In this document: positions 12,657 through 25,142 of the stretch, in pieces
How the letters are laid out: each line of letters opens with the position of its first letter
How positions within the stretch are numbered: the first letter of the stretch is position 1
Origin: Tetrahymena thermophila SB210
Lineage: Eukaryota > Ciliophora > Oligohymenophorea > Hymenostomatida > Tetrahymenidae
Length of the DNA: 64,000 nt
Direction: 5' to 3'
NCBI RefSeq assembly: GCF_000189635.1
Contig: NW_002476569.1
Span: forward strand, 2,727-66,726
Position numbers and translations under genes: made by a program
Notes under the pieces: generated by a model
What the model saw: the letters and a program-made list of their open reading frames with translations, nothing else
Database searches by the model: none
Told to the model about the DNA's origin: nothing

Positions 12657-14030
12657 TATAATTTTTCTTAAGAAAATATCTTAAATTTAATAGAAATAAA
12701 TATCATTTTTAGAATAATATAAGATTTATATATATGAATTAGTTCATTTATAATAAATAGTATCTCTTTAAATTTCGCTAATTGGTTTTATATTAAAGCA
12801 AAAAAATTAATTTTTCATAATAAATAAAAAGGCCTTTCTTTTTAATAAAATCACAGGTAGATCTGATAAATTCTGACAAATTAAAATAAAAAAAGCAAGA
12901 AGGCTACTTAGCTTTCAAATTTTAAATAAAATCTTATTGAAATTCCGCTGACATTATGTATCCAGTCAGCGGAATTTCAATACCTGGATTAGCAATATGT
13001 TAATAAAAATATTAAATGAGAATTTTATTTAATCAGTATTTTATTTATTACAAATGCTTATAATTTAAAATGAATGCTATTATTTAGATAATTATTTTAT
13101 TGCTTTTACAAACTTAAACGAACATTATTTATTTATTTAGAGAGAAAAGTAATTTTATCCAAATATAATTAAAAAACCTGATTGCCTTGTATTTATGAAA
13201 TAATACTTTTTTTGTTAGGCATATTTAAAATTATATTGTTAGATCCATATAGTAGTATTTCTAATAAATTATATAAATTCATCACATCAACTAATGCTTT
13301 TAAAAATAAAATATTTTCAAAGATTATATATATACTTCTGATTAGAATTTAAAAAAAGTTTTTAGGTATAAATCAAACAATAAATAATCAACATGATCTA
13401 ATTAATCAATATACTTATAAAAAACAAAATTATTAAATAAATATTTTTATGAAACATATTTATTTATGGAGAGATTAACTTTTTAATATATAAATTATTA
13501 ATCAGGTTTGCTAAATGTATCTATTAGTTGATTGTCATTCTATAGTTATCTATTTTATTAGTTAAAATAATTAAATTTTTTATAAATTTAATTAATTATA
13601 TTTTACTTTTTGAGCTTATAATTATTTTTCAAATAAATCCTTTAATTGAATTGTCAAACCATAACCTAAACTTTAAAATTAAAAATTATAATTTCAAGAA
13701 ATAGTCAAAGAATTTTAAATAAATAAATATTTTGTTAGTTTTAAGATTACAACTAAGAATTTTTAATTATTTTAATAACTGAAAAAATATTGAAAATAAT
13801 AATACTTTTTTTAATAAATATGATTATGTTTTAAATAAATCTAATAACTAAAAAAAGGGATTATTTTTTAAGTGAACAGAATGTAATAGAAATAGTCTTA
13901 GTAAAAATGTTCATTTAAAAAAAAGGGTGGCTGTACAAGTTGTTCACTTTGTAGTTGATATTTTTTGTTTAATTTTAAAAAATATGTTCAATTTGCAATG
14001 TATGCATGCCAGACAAAAAATTATATAAAA
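12657..14030. other. Flank between gene copy 2 and satellite array 1
   Basis: No gene seen. From about 12990 it matches 31480-32663, the flank before array 2, base for base over long stretches, beginning with a partial copy of the gene 5' block (GTTAATAAAAATATTAAAT). It contains an inverted pair AAGTGAACA (near 13872) and TGTTCACTT (near 13941) around 60-odd bases. The first satellite unit starts directly after TTATATAAAA. Confidence 0.7.
12935..12982. repeat. Perfect 18-bp inverted repeat (hairpin, 12-nt loop)
   Basis: Arms TATTGAAATTCCGCTGAC and GTCAGCGGAATTTCAATA are exact reverse complements around a 12-base loop (12953-12964). The hairpin lies in a roughly 190-bp stretch (12790-12990) that is absent from the equivalent place after gene copy 3, so it arrived or was retained only in this module. 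It could be a MITE end, a terminator-like RNA hairpin or an insertion remnant. Confidence 0.8.
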
Positions 14031-16750
14031 GATGGATTTCATTATTATTTTAGTTGTGTTGTGATGAGTAAGTAAGTAAAGAAATTGGTTATATTTTATT
14101 TCGTTAGTAAGTAAATAAGTAAATAAGCAAGTTAGTAAATGACAAGCAAGTTGGCTTAATTAGCTAATAATTATGTCAAAAGCTTAAAATATTCCATTCT
14201 CAATTATTAGTTTATCAATCAATAAATTAAATTTTTACCTTAAGTTAAGCGTCAAAGTTGTGATATTTTTGCACTAGGCTATTCCGGTGCCTAAAACTTT
14301 TGCACCCTCATCACCAATTTTATTCCAACTTTAAATATAAGAATAAATAACGAATTAAATAAATAAATATGGAGCAGAAAGGATGGTAAAAAAACGATGG
14401 CTTTCGTTAGTATTTTAGTTGTGTTGTGATGAGTAAGTAAGTAAAGAAATTCGTTATATTTTATTTGGTTAGTAAGTAAATAAGTAAATAAACAAGTTAG
14501 TAAATGACAAGCAAGCTAGCTTAATTAGCTAATAACTATGTCAAAAGCTTAAAATATTCCATTCTCAATTTTTCGTTTATCAATCAATAAATTAAATTTT
14601 TACCTTAAGTTAAGCGTCAAAGTTGTGATATTTTTGCACTAGGCTATTCCTGTGCCAAAAACTTTTGCACCCTCATCACCAATATTATTCTTTCTTTAAA
14701 TATAAGAATAAATAACGATTTAAATAAATAAATATGGAGGAGAAAGGATGGTAAAAAAACGATGGCTTTCGTTAGTATTTTAGTTGTGTTGTGATGAGTA
14801 AGTAAGTAAAGAAATTCGTTATATTTTATTTGGTTAGTAAGTAAATAAGTAAATAAGCAAGTTAGTAAATGACAAGCAAGCTGGCTTAATTAGCTAATAA
14901 TTATGTCAAAAGCTTAAAATATTCCATTCTCAATTTTTCATTTATGAATCAATAAATTAAATTTTTACCTTAAGTTAAGCGCCAAAGTTGTGATATTCTT
15001 GCACTAGGCTATTGCTGTGCCTAAATCTTTTGCACCCTCATCACCAATTTTATTCTCTCTTTAAATATAAGAATAAATAACGAATTAAAAAAATAAATAT
15101 GGAGGAGAAAATATGGTAAAAAAACGATGGCTTTCGTTAGTATTTTAGTTGTGTGGTGATGAGTAAGTAAGTAAAGAAATTCGTTATATTTTATTTCGTT
15201 AGTAAGTAAATAAGTAAATAAGCAAGTTAGTAAATGACAAGCAAGCAGGCTTAATTAGTTAATAACTATGTCAAAAGCTTAAAATATTCCATTCTCAATT
15301 TTTCGTTTATCAATCTACAAATTTAATTTTTTACAATAATTCAAGTGTCAAAGTTGTGATATTCTTGCACTAGGCTATTCCTGTGCCTAAATCTTTTGCA
15401 CCCTCATCACCAATATTATTCCAACTTTAAATATAAGAATAAATAATGAATTAAATAAATAAATATGGAGGAGAAAGGATGGTAAAAAAACGATGGCTTT
15501 CGTTAGTATTTTAGTTGTGTTGTGATGAGTAAGTAAGTAAACAAATTCGTTATATTTTATTTGGTTAGTAAGTAAATAAGTAAATAAGCAAGTTAGTAAA
15601 TGATAAGCAAGCTGGCTTAATTAGCTAATAACTATGTCAAAAGCTTAAAATATTCCATTCTCAATTATTAGTTTATCAATCAATAAATTAAATTTTTACT
15701 ATAATTCAAGCGTCAAAGTTGTGATATTCTTGCACTAGGCTATTCCTGTGCCTAAAACTTTTGCACCCTCATCACCAATATTATTCTTTCTTTAAATATA
15801 AGAATAAATAACGAATTAAATAAATAAATATGGAGGAGAAAGGATGGTAAAAAAACGATGGCTTTCGTTAGTATTTTAGTTATGTTGAGATGATTAAGTA
15901 AGTAAACAAATTCGTTATATTTTATTTGGTTAGTTAGTAAATAAGTAAATAAGCAAGTTAATAAATGACAAACAAGCTGGCTTAATTAGTTAATAACTAT
16001 GTCAAAAGCTTAAAATATTCCATTCTCAATTTTTGTTTATCAATCAATAAATTAAATTTTTACCTTAAGTTAAGTGTCAAAGTTGCGATATTCTTGCACT
16101 AGGCTATTCCTGTGCCTAAATCTTTTGCACCCTCATCACCAATATTATTCTCTCTTTAAATATAAGAATAAATAACGATTTAAATAGATAAATATGGTGG
16201 AGAAAGAATGGTAAAAAAACGATGGCTTTCGTTAGTATTTTAGTTGTGTTGTGATGAGTAAGTAAGTAAAGAAATTCGTTATATTTTATTTGGTTAGTAA
16301 GTAAATAAGTAAATAAGCAAGTTAGTAAATGACAAACAAGCTGGCTTAATTAGCTAATAACTTTATCAAAAGCTTAAAATATTCCATTCTCAATTATTAG
16401 TTTATCAATCAATAAATTAAATTTTTACAATAATTCAAGTGTCAAAGTTGTGATATTCTTGCACTAGGCTATTCCTGTGCCTAAAACATTTGCACCCTCA
16501 TCACCAATTTTATTCCAACTTTAAATATAAGAATAAATAACGAATTAAATAAATAAATATGGAGGAGAAAGGATGATAAAAAAACGATTGCTTTCGTTAG
16601 TATTTTAGTTGTGTTGTGATGAGTAAGTAAGTAAAGAAATTCGTTATATTTTATTTAGTTAGTAAGTAAATAAGTAAATAAGCAAGTTAGTAAATGACAA
16701 GCAATCTGGCTTAATTAGCTAATAACTATGTCAAAAGCCTTAAAATATTC

Positions 16751-16872
16751 GGATTCTCACGTGGCGAGCGCACATAAAAAAAAAAATGTGCGCTTGGCGT
16801 TACTTTTGGCGTTAAAAACTAATGCCTGCGCACATATGCGCATGCGCATGTGCGCTTACCACGTAAATTACC
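16751..16872. mobile_element. GC-rich foldback element in a satellite unit, 9-bp target duplication
   Basis: A 122-bp insert flanked by the direct repeat AAAATATTC (16742-16750 and 16873-16881), so its boundaries are clear from the uninterrupted neighbours. Its ends are inverted: CACGTGGCGAGCGCACAT at left, ATGTGCGCTTACCACGT at right. The right end, reversed, begins GGTAATT. The middle is palindromic around GCGCATGCGC. A 9-bp duplication would fit a Mutator-like family; the family assignment is inference. The reading frame across it is an accident of the insert. Confidence 0.75.
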
Positions 16873-19800
16873 AAAATATTCCATTCTCAATTTTTCATTT
16901 ATCAATCAATAAATTAAATTTTTACCTTAAGTTAAGCGTCAAAGTTGTAATATTCTTGCACTAAGCTATTCCTGTGCCTAAAACCTTTGCACCCTCATCA
17001 ACAATATTATTCTTTCTTTAAATATAAGAATAAATAACGAATTAAATAAATAAATATGTAGTTGAAAGGATGGTAAAAAAACGTTGGCTTTCGTTAGTAT
17101 TTTAGTTGTGTTGTGATGAGTAAGTAAGTAAAGAAATTCGTTATATTTTATTTGGTTAGTTAGTAAATAAGTAAATAAGCAAGTTAGTAAATGACAAGCA
17201 AGCTGGCTTAATTAGCTAATAACTATATCAAAAGCTTAAAATATTCCATTCTCAATTATTAGTTTATCAATCAATAAATTAAATTTTTACTTTAAGTTAA
17301 GCATCAAAGTTTTGATATTCTTGCACTAGGCTATTCCGGTGCCTAATTCTTTTGCACCCTCATCACCAATATTATTCCAACTTTAAATATAAGAATAAAT
17401 AATGAATTAAAAAAATAAATATGGAGGAGAAATTATGGTAAAAAAACGATGGCTTTCGTTAGTATTTTAGTTGTGTTGTGATGAGTAAGTAAGTAAAGAA
17501 ATTCGTTATATTATATTTGGTTAGTAAGTAAATAAGTAAATAAGCAAGTTAGTAAATGACAAGCAAGCTGGCTTAATTAGCTAATAACTATGTCAAAAGC
17601 TTAAAATATTCCATTCTCAATTATTAGTTTATCAATCAATAAATTAAATTTTTACCTTAAGTTAAGCATCAAAGTTGTGATATTCTTGCACTAGGCTATT
17701 CCGGTGCTTAAATGTTTTGCACCCTATGTACCAATATTATTCCAACTTTAAATATAAGAATAAATAACGAATTAAATAAATAAATATGGAGGAGAAAGGA
17801 TGGTAAAAAAACGATGGATTTCGTTAGTATTTTAGTTGTGTTGTGATGAGTAAGTAAGTAAAGAAATTCGTTATATTTTATTTGGTTAGTAAGTAAATAA
17901 GTAAATAAGCAAGTTAGTAAATGACAAGCAAGCTGGCTTAATTAGCAAATAACTATGTCAAAAGCTTAAAATATTCCATTTTCAAATATTAGTTTATCAA
18001 TCAATATATTAAATTTTTACTATAATTCAAGCATCAAAGTTGTGATAGTCTTGCTCTAGGCTATTCCAGTGCCTAAATCAATATTTTTCTTTCTTTAAAT
18101 ATAAGAATAAATAACGAATTAAATAAATAAATATGTAGCAGAAAGGATGGTAAAAAAACGATGGCTTTCGTTAGTATTTTAGTTGTGTTGTGATGAGTAA
18201 GTAAGTAAACAAATTCGTTATATTTTATTTGGTTAGTAAGTAAATAAGTAAATAAACAAGTTAGTAAATGACAAGCAAGCTGGCTTAATTAGTTAATAAC
18301 TATGTCTAAAGCTTAAAATATTCCATTCTCAATTATTAGTATATCAATCAATAAATTAAATTTTTACCTTAAGTTAAGCGTCAAAGTTGTGATATTGTTG
18401 CACTAGGCTATTCCGGTGCCTAAATCTTTTGCACCCTCATCACCAATTTTATTCTAACTTTAAATATAAGAATAAATAACGAATTAAATAAATAAATATG
18501 GAGGAGAAAGAATAGTAAAAAAACGATGGCTTTCGTTAGTATTTTAGTTGTGTTGTGATGAGTAAGTAAGTAAAGAAATTCATTATATTTTATATGGTTA
18601 GTAAGTAAATAAATAAATAAGCAAGTTAGTAAATGACAAGCAAGCTGGCTTAATTAGCTAATAACTATGTCAAAAGCTTAAAATATTCCATTCTCAATTT
18701 TTCGTTTATCAATCAATAAATTAAATTTTTACTATAAGTTAAGCGTCAAAGTTATGATATTCTTGCACTAGGCTATTCCTGTACCTAAATCTTTTGCACC
18801 CTATGCACCAATATTATTCTCTCTTTAAATATAAGAATAAATAACGAATTAAATAAATAAATATGGAGGAGAAAATATGGTAAAAAAACGATGGCTTTCG
18901 TAGTATTTTAGTTGTGTGGTGATGAGTAAGTAAGTAAAGAAATTCGTTATATTTTATTTGGTTAGTAAGTAAATAAGTAAATAAGCAAGTTAGTAAATGA
19001 CAAACAAGCTGGCTTAATTAGCTAATAACTATATCAAAAGCATAAAATATTCCATTCTCAATTATTAGTTTATCAATCAATAAATTAAATTTTTACTATA
19101 ATTCAAGCGTCAAAGTTGTGATATTGTTGCACTAGGCTATTCCTGTGCCTAAATCTTTTGCACCCTATGCACCAATATTATTCTTTCTTTAAATATAAGA
19201 ATAAATAACGAATTAAATAAATAAATATGTAGCAGAAAGGATGGTAAAAAAACGATGGCTTTCGTTAGTATTTTAGTTGTGTTGTGATGAGTAAGTAAGT
19301 AAAGAAATTCGTTATATTATATTTGGTTAGTAAGTAAATAAGTAAATAAGCAAGTTAGTAAATCACAGGCAAGCTGGCTCAATTAGCTAATAACTATGTC
19401 AAAAGCTTAAAATATTCCATTTTCAATTATTAGTTTATCAATCAATATATTAAATTTTTACCTTAAGTTAAGCGTCAAAGTTGTGATATTGTTGCACTAG
19501 GCTATTCCTGTGCCTAAATCTTTTGCACCCTCATCACCAATATTATTCTTTCTTTAAATATAAGAATAAATAACGAATTAAATAAATAAATATGGAGGAG
19601 AAAGGATGGTAAAAAAACAAAATACTTTCGTTAGTATTTTAGTTGTGTTGTGATGAGTAAGTAAGTAAAGAAATTCGTTATATTATATTTGGTTAGTAAG
19701 TAAATAAGTAAATAAGCAAGTTAGTAAATAACAAGCAAGCTGGCTTAATTAGCTAATAACTATGTCAAAAGCTTCAAATATTCCATTCTCAATTTTTCGT

Positions 19801-20063
19801 TTATCAATCAATAAATTAAATTTTTACTATAATTCAAGCGTCAAAGTTGTGATATTCTTACACTAGGCTATTCCTGTGCCTAAATCTTTTGCACCCTCAT
19901 CACCAATTTTATTCCAACTTTAAATATAAGAATAAATAACTAATTAAATAAATAAATATAGAGGAGAAAGGATGGTTAAAAAACGATGGCTTTCGTTAGT
20001 ATTTTAGTTGTGTTGGGATGAGTAAGTAAGTAAAGAAATTCGTTATATTTTATTTGGTTAGTA

Positions 20064-20065
20064 AG

Positions 20066-20116
<51 letters not shown>
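20064..20116. repeat. (AAAT)n microsatellite expansion in a satellite unit
   Basis: The short AAATAAGTAAATAAG segment of other units is replaced by about 13 consecutive AAAT repeats, which adds 36 bp to this unit only. Confidence 0.9.
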
Positions 20117-20560
20117 GCAAGTTAGTAAATGACAAGCAAGCTGGCTTAATTAGCTAATAACTATGTCAAAATCTTAAAATATTCCATTCTCAAATATTAG
20201 TTTATCAATCAATAAATTAAATTTTTACTATAATTCAAGCGTCAAAGTTGTGATATTCTTGCACTAGGCTATTCCTGTGCCTAAATCTTTTGCACCATAT
20301 GTACCAATATTATTCTTTCTTTAAATATAAGAATAAATAACGAATTAAATAAATAAATATGGAGGAGAAAGAATGGTAAAAAAACGATGGCTTTCGTTAG
20401 TATTTTAGCTGTGTTGTGATAAGTAAGTAAGTAAATAAATTCGTTATATTTTATTTGGTTAGTAAGTAAATAAGTAAATAAGCAAGTTAGTAAATGACAA
20501 ACAAGCTGGCTTAATTAGCTAATAACTATGTCAAAAGCTTTAAATATTCCATTCTCAATA

Positions 20561-21039
20561 TATAATTATAAATAGGGGCTTATATTGTGACAGAGTTAGG
20601 GGAAATCCAGGGTAGCTGCCATTTCTCCTTTAAAGAAGAAAGAAATATTAAAAAAAAAACAAAATAGTAATTTTATTTTTTTTAGTAATTTTGTATTTTT
20701 TATTTTATCATTTTTTGAAATTTTTTTGATTTTTATGTTTTTGTGATTTTTTTGCATTTGCAATTTTTACTAACCACTCAAAAATATTTTTTAATAAACT
20801 AAATAATAAAACTTATTTGTTTATTAAAAATTGTAATAATAGATAATAATTTTATCTTTAATTTAAAATGTTTTTAACTTTTTATAGAAAGAAAAAATCC
20901 ATCATAAATGATTAAATATGAAATCATTTATAATTTCTTTTAAAAATAAAATGTTAATTATATCTTTTATTTGAATTCTTAAGCAATAATTTTTTGATAT
21001 TTTAATTTTAATTTAAATTAAATTTAATATAATTATTAC
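20561..21039. other. Array/kinase-gene junction with GC-rich foldback
   Basis: The last satellite unit stops at AATATTCCATTCTCAATA. Next comes a GC-richer stretch (about 20575-20630) with an imperfect 30-bp palindrome, GGGGAAAT ... ATTTCTCC, centred on AGCT. The remaining 400 bp is T-rich. I searched the minus strand for the 90-bp LRR exons that the upstream kinase gene would be expected to splice to and found none. Confidence 0.55.
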
Positions 21040-24000
21040 CTTAAATCTATTTCAACATTATGAAATTCTATAATTTTATACAAATCCATCATACTCTTTA
21101 TCTTAATCTACTTGATTTCTTAAATTGGAATCTAATTTTAAGAAATTAATGGAGCAGTAGATCCTATGTTTACAGTTTCAGCATTTTATTTTGGATTTAA
21201 AGAATGCTATGATATAATTTATTTCATCTCATTTTAGTTTGATTTAAATTTTTTTGAGTTTTATTCAATAATAATAGAAAGAGAAGCTCTGTTGACTCTT
21301 TCCCAGACAACTAAGAGTTTAATAAATTTAAATATTTCAGTGTCCTGCTTAATATTTATGTTTTATTTTTTGAAAGGCTCATCATATTACTCTAAAGTCA
21401 TATTTATGAAAGTAGTTCCTACTATTTCTTTCAAAATTAAGTAGTTGTCAAGCAAAGATAATAGTAAACCAACTGAGTAAGAATCCGACTGAAAAAAAAA
21501 TAATTATATTTATTTACAAATAGTAATAAAAATAATTACTTTTTTAGAATATATCTTATATTAATCATCTTATTTAGTTAAGATTTCAGGTGCCATGTAC
21601 GCCCAATTTCCTACCATCTAAAAATATATTCAAATTTCTTGATAGTTTCAAAATAAGTAAATAATTTACATCTAAACTTTCGATCTATTCACAATCTTTT
21701 CCAAGTTAAGCTGATAATCCAAAATCACCTTATATTAAAATGATTAAATTATTTTTAGTAATTAAAAATTATCAGGTTAATTACATAGTTTGATTTAAAG
21801 TTGATTGCCATCCAAACAAACCAAAAAATTGTCAGATTTAATATCTCTATGAATAATATTGAAACAATGAATATAATTGACAGAGTCAATTATTTGGAGT
21901 GCAATATTCAGCTTTTCTTCATCACTAAATTCTCCTTCTTTTGTTTATCTTTCTAGATAATCCTAGAGTGAACCTATTTTACAATAAATGATGATAGATT
22001 AAATTACTATAGATATTATAACCTCAACAATAAATGTATAGATTATTTATGGCTATTATAGCCTAATATGCTACTAAAATACGATAAGTAGTATATTTTA
22101 AATTTAGATCTAATTGAATAAAAAATTAATTTGTAATATTATAATTAAAATATAAAAGTTTTACATGAACACTTTTCTAACTCAAAAACTACATATTTTT
22201 CAGGTGCTGTAACTTTTTCTATGACATAATTGTCATACAACTAGACTACTAATGGAGTTTTTAATAGTTACATTATTCTAATTTCATTTTAAATTTCTTA
22301 TTCATTTACAATCTTTTATATTTTTAGTACTATTTCTTTGTTATTCAATTTAGCTTTTTTAGTAGATAATACCATGCCAAAGCATCCAAAACTAAGAATT
22401 TGGAAATTATTGACATACTTCTTATCTTCATATAAACTTTTTAATAGTTTGGATAGTATTTCTACTTTTGTAAATTGTTGATAAGTATCTTTTTTCTTTA
22501 TTTTTGACTCTGTGTTATCAAGCAGCATCTGTGCATACTCCTCAAATTAAGTTTGCTTAGAAAAAAATTATTATCAAAACAACTTAAAATTAATAGTTTA
22601 GAAGGAATTTAAAATATAAATAAATATATTTATTTTTTTACATCATTTTTTTGAAGATCATTAATTTTATTGAATATTTGTTATGCTTACTAAGGAATTT
22701 GTTCCTATCATTAAAAAAATAATAGTTAATATTTATTGTCTATAGAGGCAATTTAATTTTTTTAGTAAGTCTAAAAAAAATTTTTAGTGTATTTTTAATA
22801 ATTATTTTTTAGTAAATAAAATTAAAAATATATATAATAATATGAGAGACCTGGCGCAAACGTCGTAAGTTTGAAACCAGGGGGCTGTTTTGAAAAAATT
22901 AGTCATCCATAAGTTAAAAACTTATTTTTAAATATATGTTTCATTTATTAAAAACTTTTCACATATATTTAATCTGATATATTATTTTTAATTGTTTTTT
23001 TATCCAAATTGTTTATGATAATAATTATTTGCTCTTTAAATATTTTTTATTTTATTTTAAGATCAAATATTTTATTAAATTGACTTTTATTATCAAGAAG
23101 CAAAATCTAAAATTAAATTAAATAATTTGAATTAAGCGATTAATTAGATTTGCTAGATAAAAATTGATAAAAGCATTTATTACTTCTAGTATCATAGAAG
23201 TGAGTGTGAATTTCAATGGTTATCCATGAAGCTTAATAAGCTCAGAAAGTAGGTCTCCTGAAGTAGTCCTTTCCAAATAATTTGGTTTTAAGCAAATCTA
23301 AGCTATTTTATAAATATTAGAATTTCTATCAATCTAATAATTTGAAGCTATTGCTTTTCCTTCGTGAATCTCTTTTTTTATATTAAAGTCTATCCAATTT
23401 TCATTTAAAACTTTTAGATTATCTAGCTCAAGTAAAACTAATCCTAGAGAAAAGAGGTCCGACTTTTAAACATTAAAATTAAATTAAAAATTAAAAGATT
23501 AGTTTTATTTAAAAACCTGAATTCTAGACTATCCATTTTCTACCTCAGGAGCAAAGTAAGCATCAGTTCCTTTCTATAGATTAAAATAATATAAGATTAT
23601 TTTTAAATAATATTTTGATTTTACCTTTGATATGTAGTGACTTTTCGATTTCGTTACTGCAGATGCAAATCCTAAATCACCTTGATTTTCAATAATTTTT
23701 TAAATTGATAAATTTTGTAAAAATTCAAATTTTTTACAGAGTTTGATGGTAAATCCGTAAGTTTGAGAATGACAAACTAAAAAATTGTGAGGTTTGATGT
23801 CTCTGTGCATGATATTTTTGACATGAAGGTTATTCAATCCTTCTAACATTTGAATAGCTATTATTTCTTTTATTTCTTTAGCGGGTAGCTATGTACTTCT
23901 TAAAAAATCAAAGAGCTGTTTAAGATTTTCTATTGATAAATAAAAATATTATTGTTATTTAACAAATAAAAGAAAAATATTCAAATTTTTTGCTCTGTTT

Positions 24001-25142
24001 AAAATTAAAAGCTTAATTAAAATTCAAAAACCTTTATAAATTAAAATTAATTATCAAAAATATTAGATTTAATTTTTTAATTTAACCTAATAATGTTGAG
24101 TTTTTTTTAATCTATTATCAAATTATATATATATTAAATATATTTTTTAAATGATTATTTAATTTATTAAAAATAAAAATGTTTTTTAATGAAATATTTG
24201 TTTAATTTAATTTATTTTAATTTTATTCATGAATCGTTGTCAATTATTAAAAAATAAAATTTAATATATTATAAAATTAAATTACTAATAATATTGTATA
24301 ATATTGCGGAAATATATTATAAAATTTTTATTAATTAATCTTCTAGAATATTTAATTAAGAAATAAACCTTCTAAAATTCAATGAAAATTTAATTAAAAA
24401 AACCTTATCTGTGGGGAATTTAAAATTTAAAATTAATAAAATTTTATAAAATAAACTAATTCTATTATATTTTCTAAATTAATTAATCAATCAATCAGCT
24501 TAACGCAAATCTATTTTTTCTTCAAAATTAATCAAATCCAAAAATGACTTAGAAAAATTTTTAAAATGACTTTTTTAAAATGGCTGAACTTCAATTATCA
24601 TAAAGGCTAAAAAAATAAATTAGTATCATATTCTATGAGCTTCTTCATAGTTTTAAAAAAAATGAGAAAGCGAAAAAAATAAATGGATGAAAATTATAAT
24701 TTTGATTACACTAGCAAAGCTCCATTTCCATCACAAAATAGGACTTCTCATCTGTTAAGACGACTTTTTCGTTACCATCTTCATCTTCTTCTACATTTTC
24801 TTCCATTAAATAGAAGCATTCATAGACATTTACCAAAAAATCAGATTAGCTGAACTTCTGAAGCATTTCATATTCTTTTTTCAAAGATTCGATGCTATTC
24901 TTATCCTCTTTGTTCGTATATGTTAGGAATTTAAGGGCAACAGTACGATTCTCTTTAGTGTTCTAAGCTCTCAAGACGACAGCGTAAGCGCCATTGCTTA
25001 AATACTCAAAATTTGAGAAATAATTTTTCTGGCTGAACATCAATTTGATTATTTCTTTCAAACTTGCCTTTTGAATCTGGCAATCCTTGGAGACTTTTTC
25101 TGAAATTGTTTTGACTAATTAGAATTAGAATGCTTTTGACAT
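21040..25142 (-). CDS. Tandem protein kinase gene, module 1; expected LRR part missing
   Basis: Exons (minus): 25142-24710, 23929-23738, 23680-23625, 23573-23517, 23462-23085, 22704-22642, 22555-22165, 21973-21785, 21728-21670, 21617-21540, 21488-21040; 781 codons plus 2 bases, all junction phases agreeing. Kinase domain A: YLSNGAYAVVLRA glycine loop, VALKF lysine, HRDIKPHN catalytic loop, CDLG in place of DFG, YFAPE. Domain B: FQILSFGCFGMVL, EIVLKI, HRDIKSDN, CDFG, YMAPE. Both should be able to bind ATP and catalyse Ser/Thr phosphorylation. Joining A to B uses a donor at 23084 that reads GTCAAT here but GTAAAT in the second copy; if it is not used, A and B are separate genes and A reads on to a TGA at 22959. 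The last exon ends DLYKIIEFHNVEIDL at a phase-2 donor, as LRR exons do, but no LRR exon follows before the satellite. Confidence 0.75.
22705..23084. other. Divergent segment between the two kinase domains (module 1)
   Basis: The flanks match module 2, but about 22830-23020 does not. It contains a GC-rich foldback near 22848-22890 (CCTGG..AAAC..GTTT..CCAGG) whose GTTTGAAACC looks superficially like a tRNA T-loop. No complete tRNA can be folded around it. If domains A and B are one gene, this is intron. Confidence 0.5.

Larger units (their letters stand above)
14031..20560. repeat. Satellite array 1: about 18 tandem units of about 365 bp
   Basis: Units begin GATGGCTTTCGTTAGTATTT at about 14031 (variant), 14396, 14761, 15126, 15492, 15857, 16221, 16586, 17083, 17448, 17813, 18160, 18525, 18890, 19254, 19618, 19985 and 20386 (last one partial). 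Most are 364-366 bp. Longer or shorter ones are explained by a 131-bp insertion (unit from 16586), an 18-bp deletion (17813-18159) and a 36-bp AAAT expansion (19985). Constant parts are the GTAAGTAAGTAAA tracts, GTCAAAAGCTTAAAATATTC, and TGCACTAGGCTATTCC followed by GTGCCTAAA. In code 6 one + frame per unit is open for about 141 codons from ATGGAGGAG; this is discussed as a finding and not called as a gene. Confidence 0.95.

Noticed and set aside
13870-13950. AAGTGAACA / TGTTCACTT inverted pair as transposon ends
   Set aside because: Only 9 bp, no target duplication, and present identically in both array flanks, so no insertion event can be shown.
16728-16964. 78-codon frame with a His/Cys/Met-rich stretch
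   Set aside because: It exists only because the 122-bp foldback element interrupted a satellite unit; other units do not share it.
22845-22895. tRNA-like segment with GTTTGAAACC
   Set aside because: No acceptor stem, D arm or anticodon arm can be built around it; the GC-rich foldback explains the pattern.
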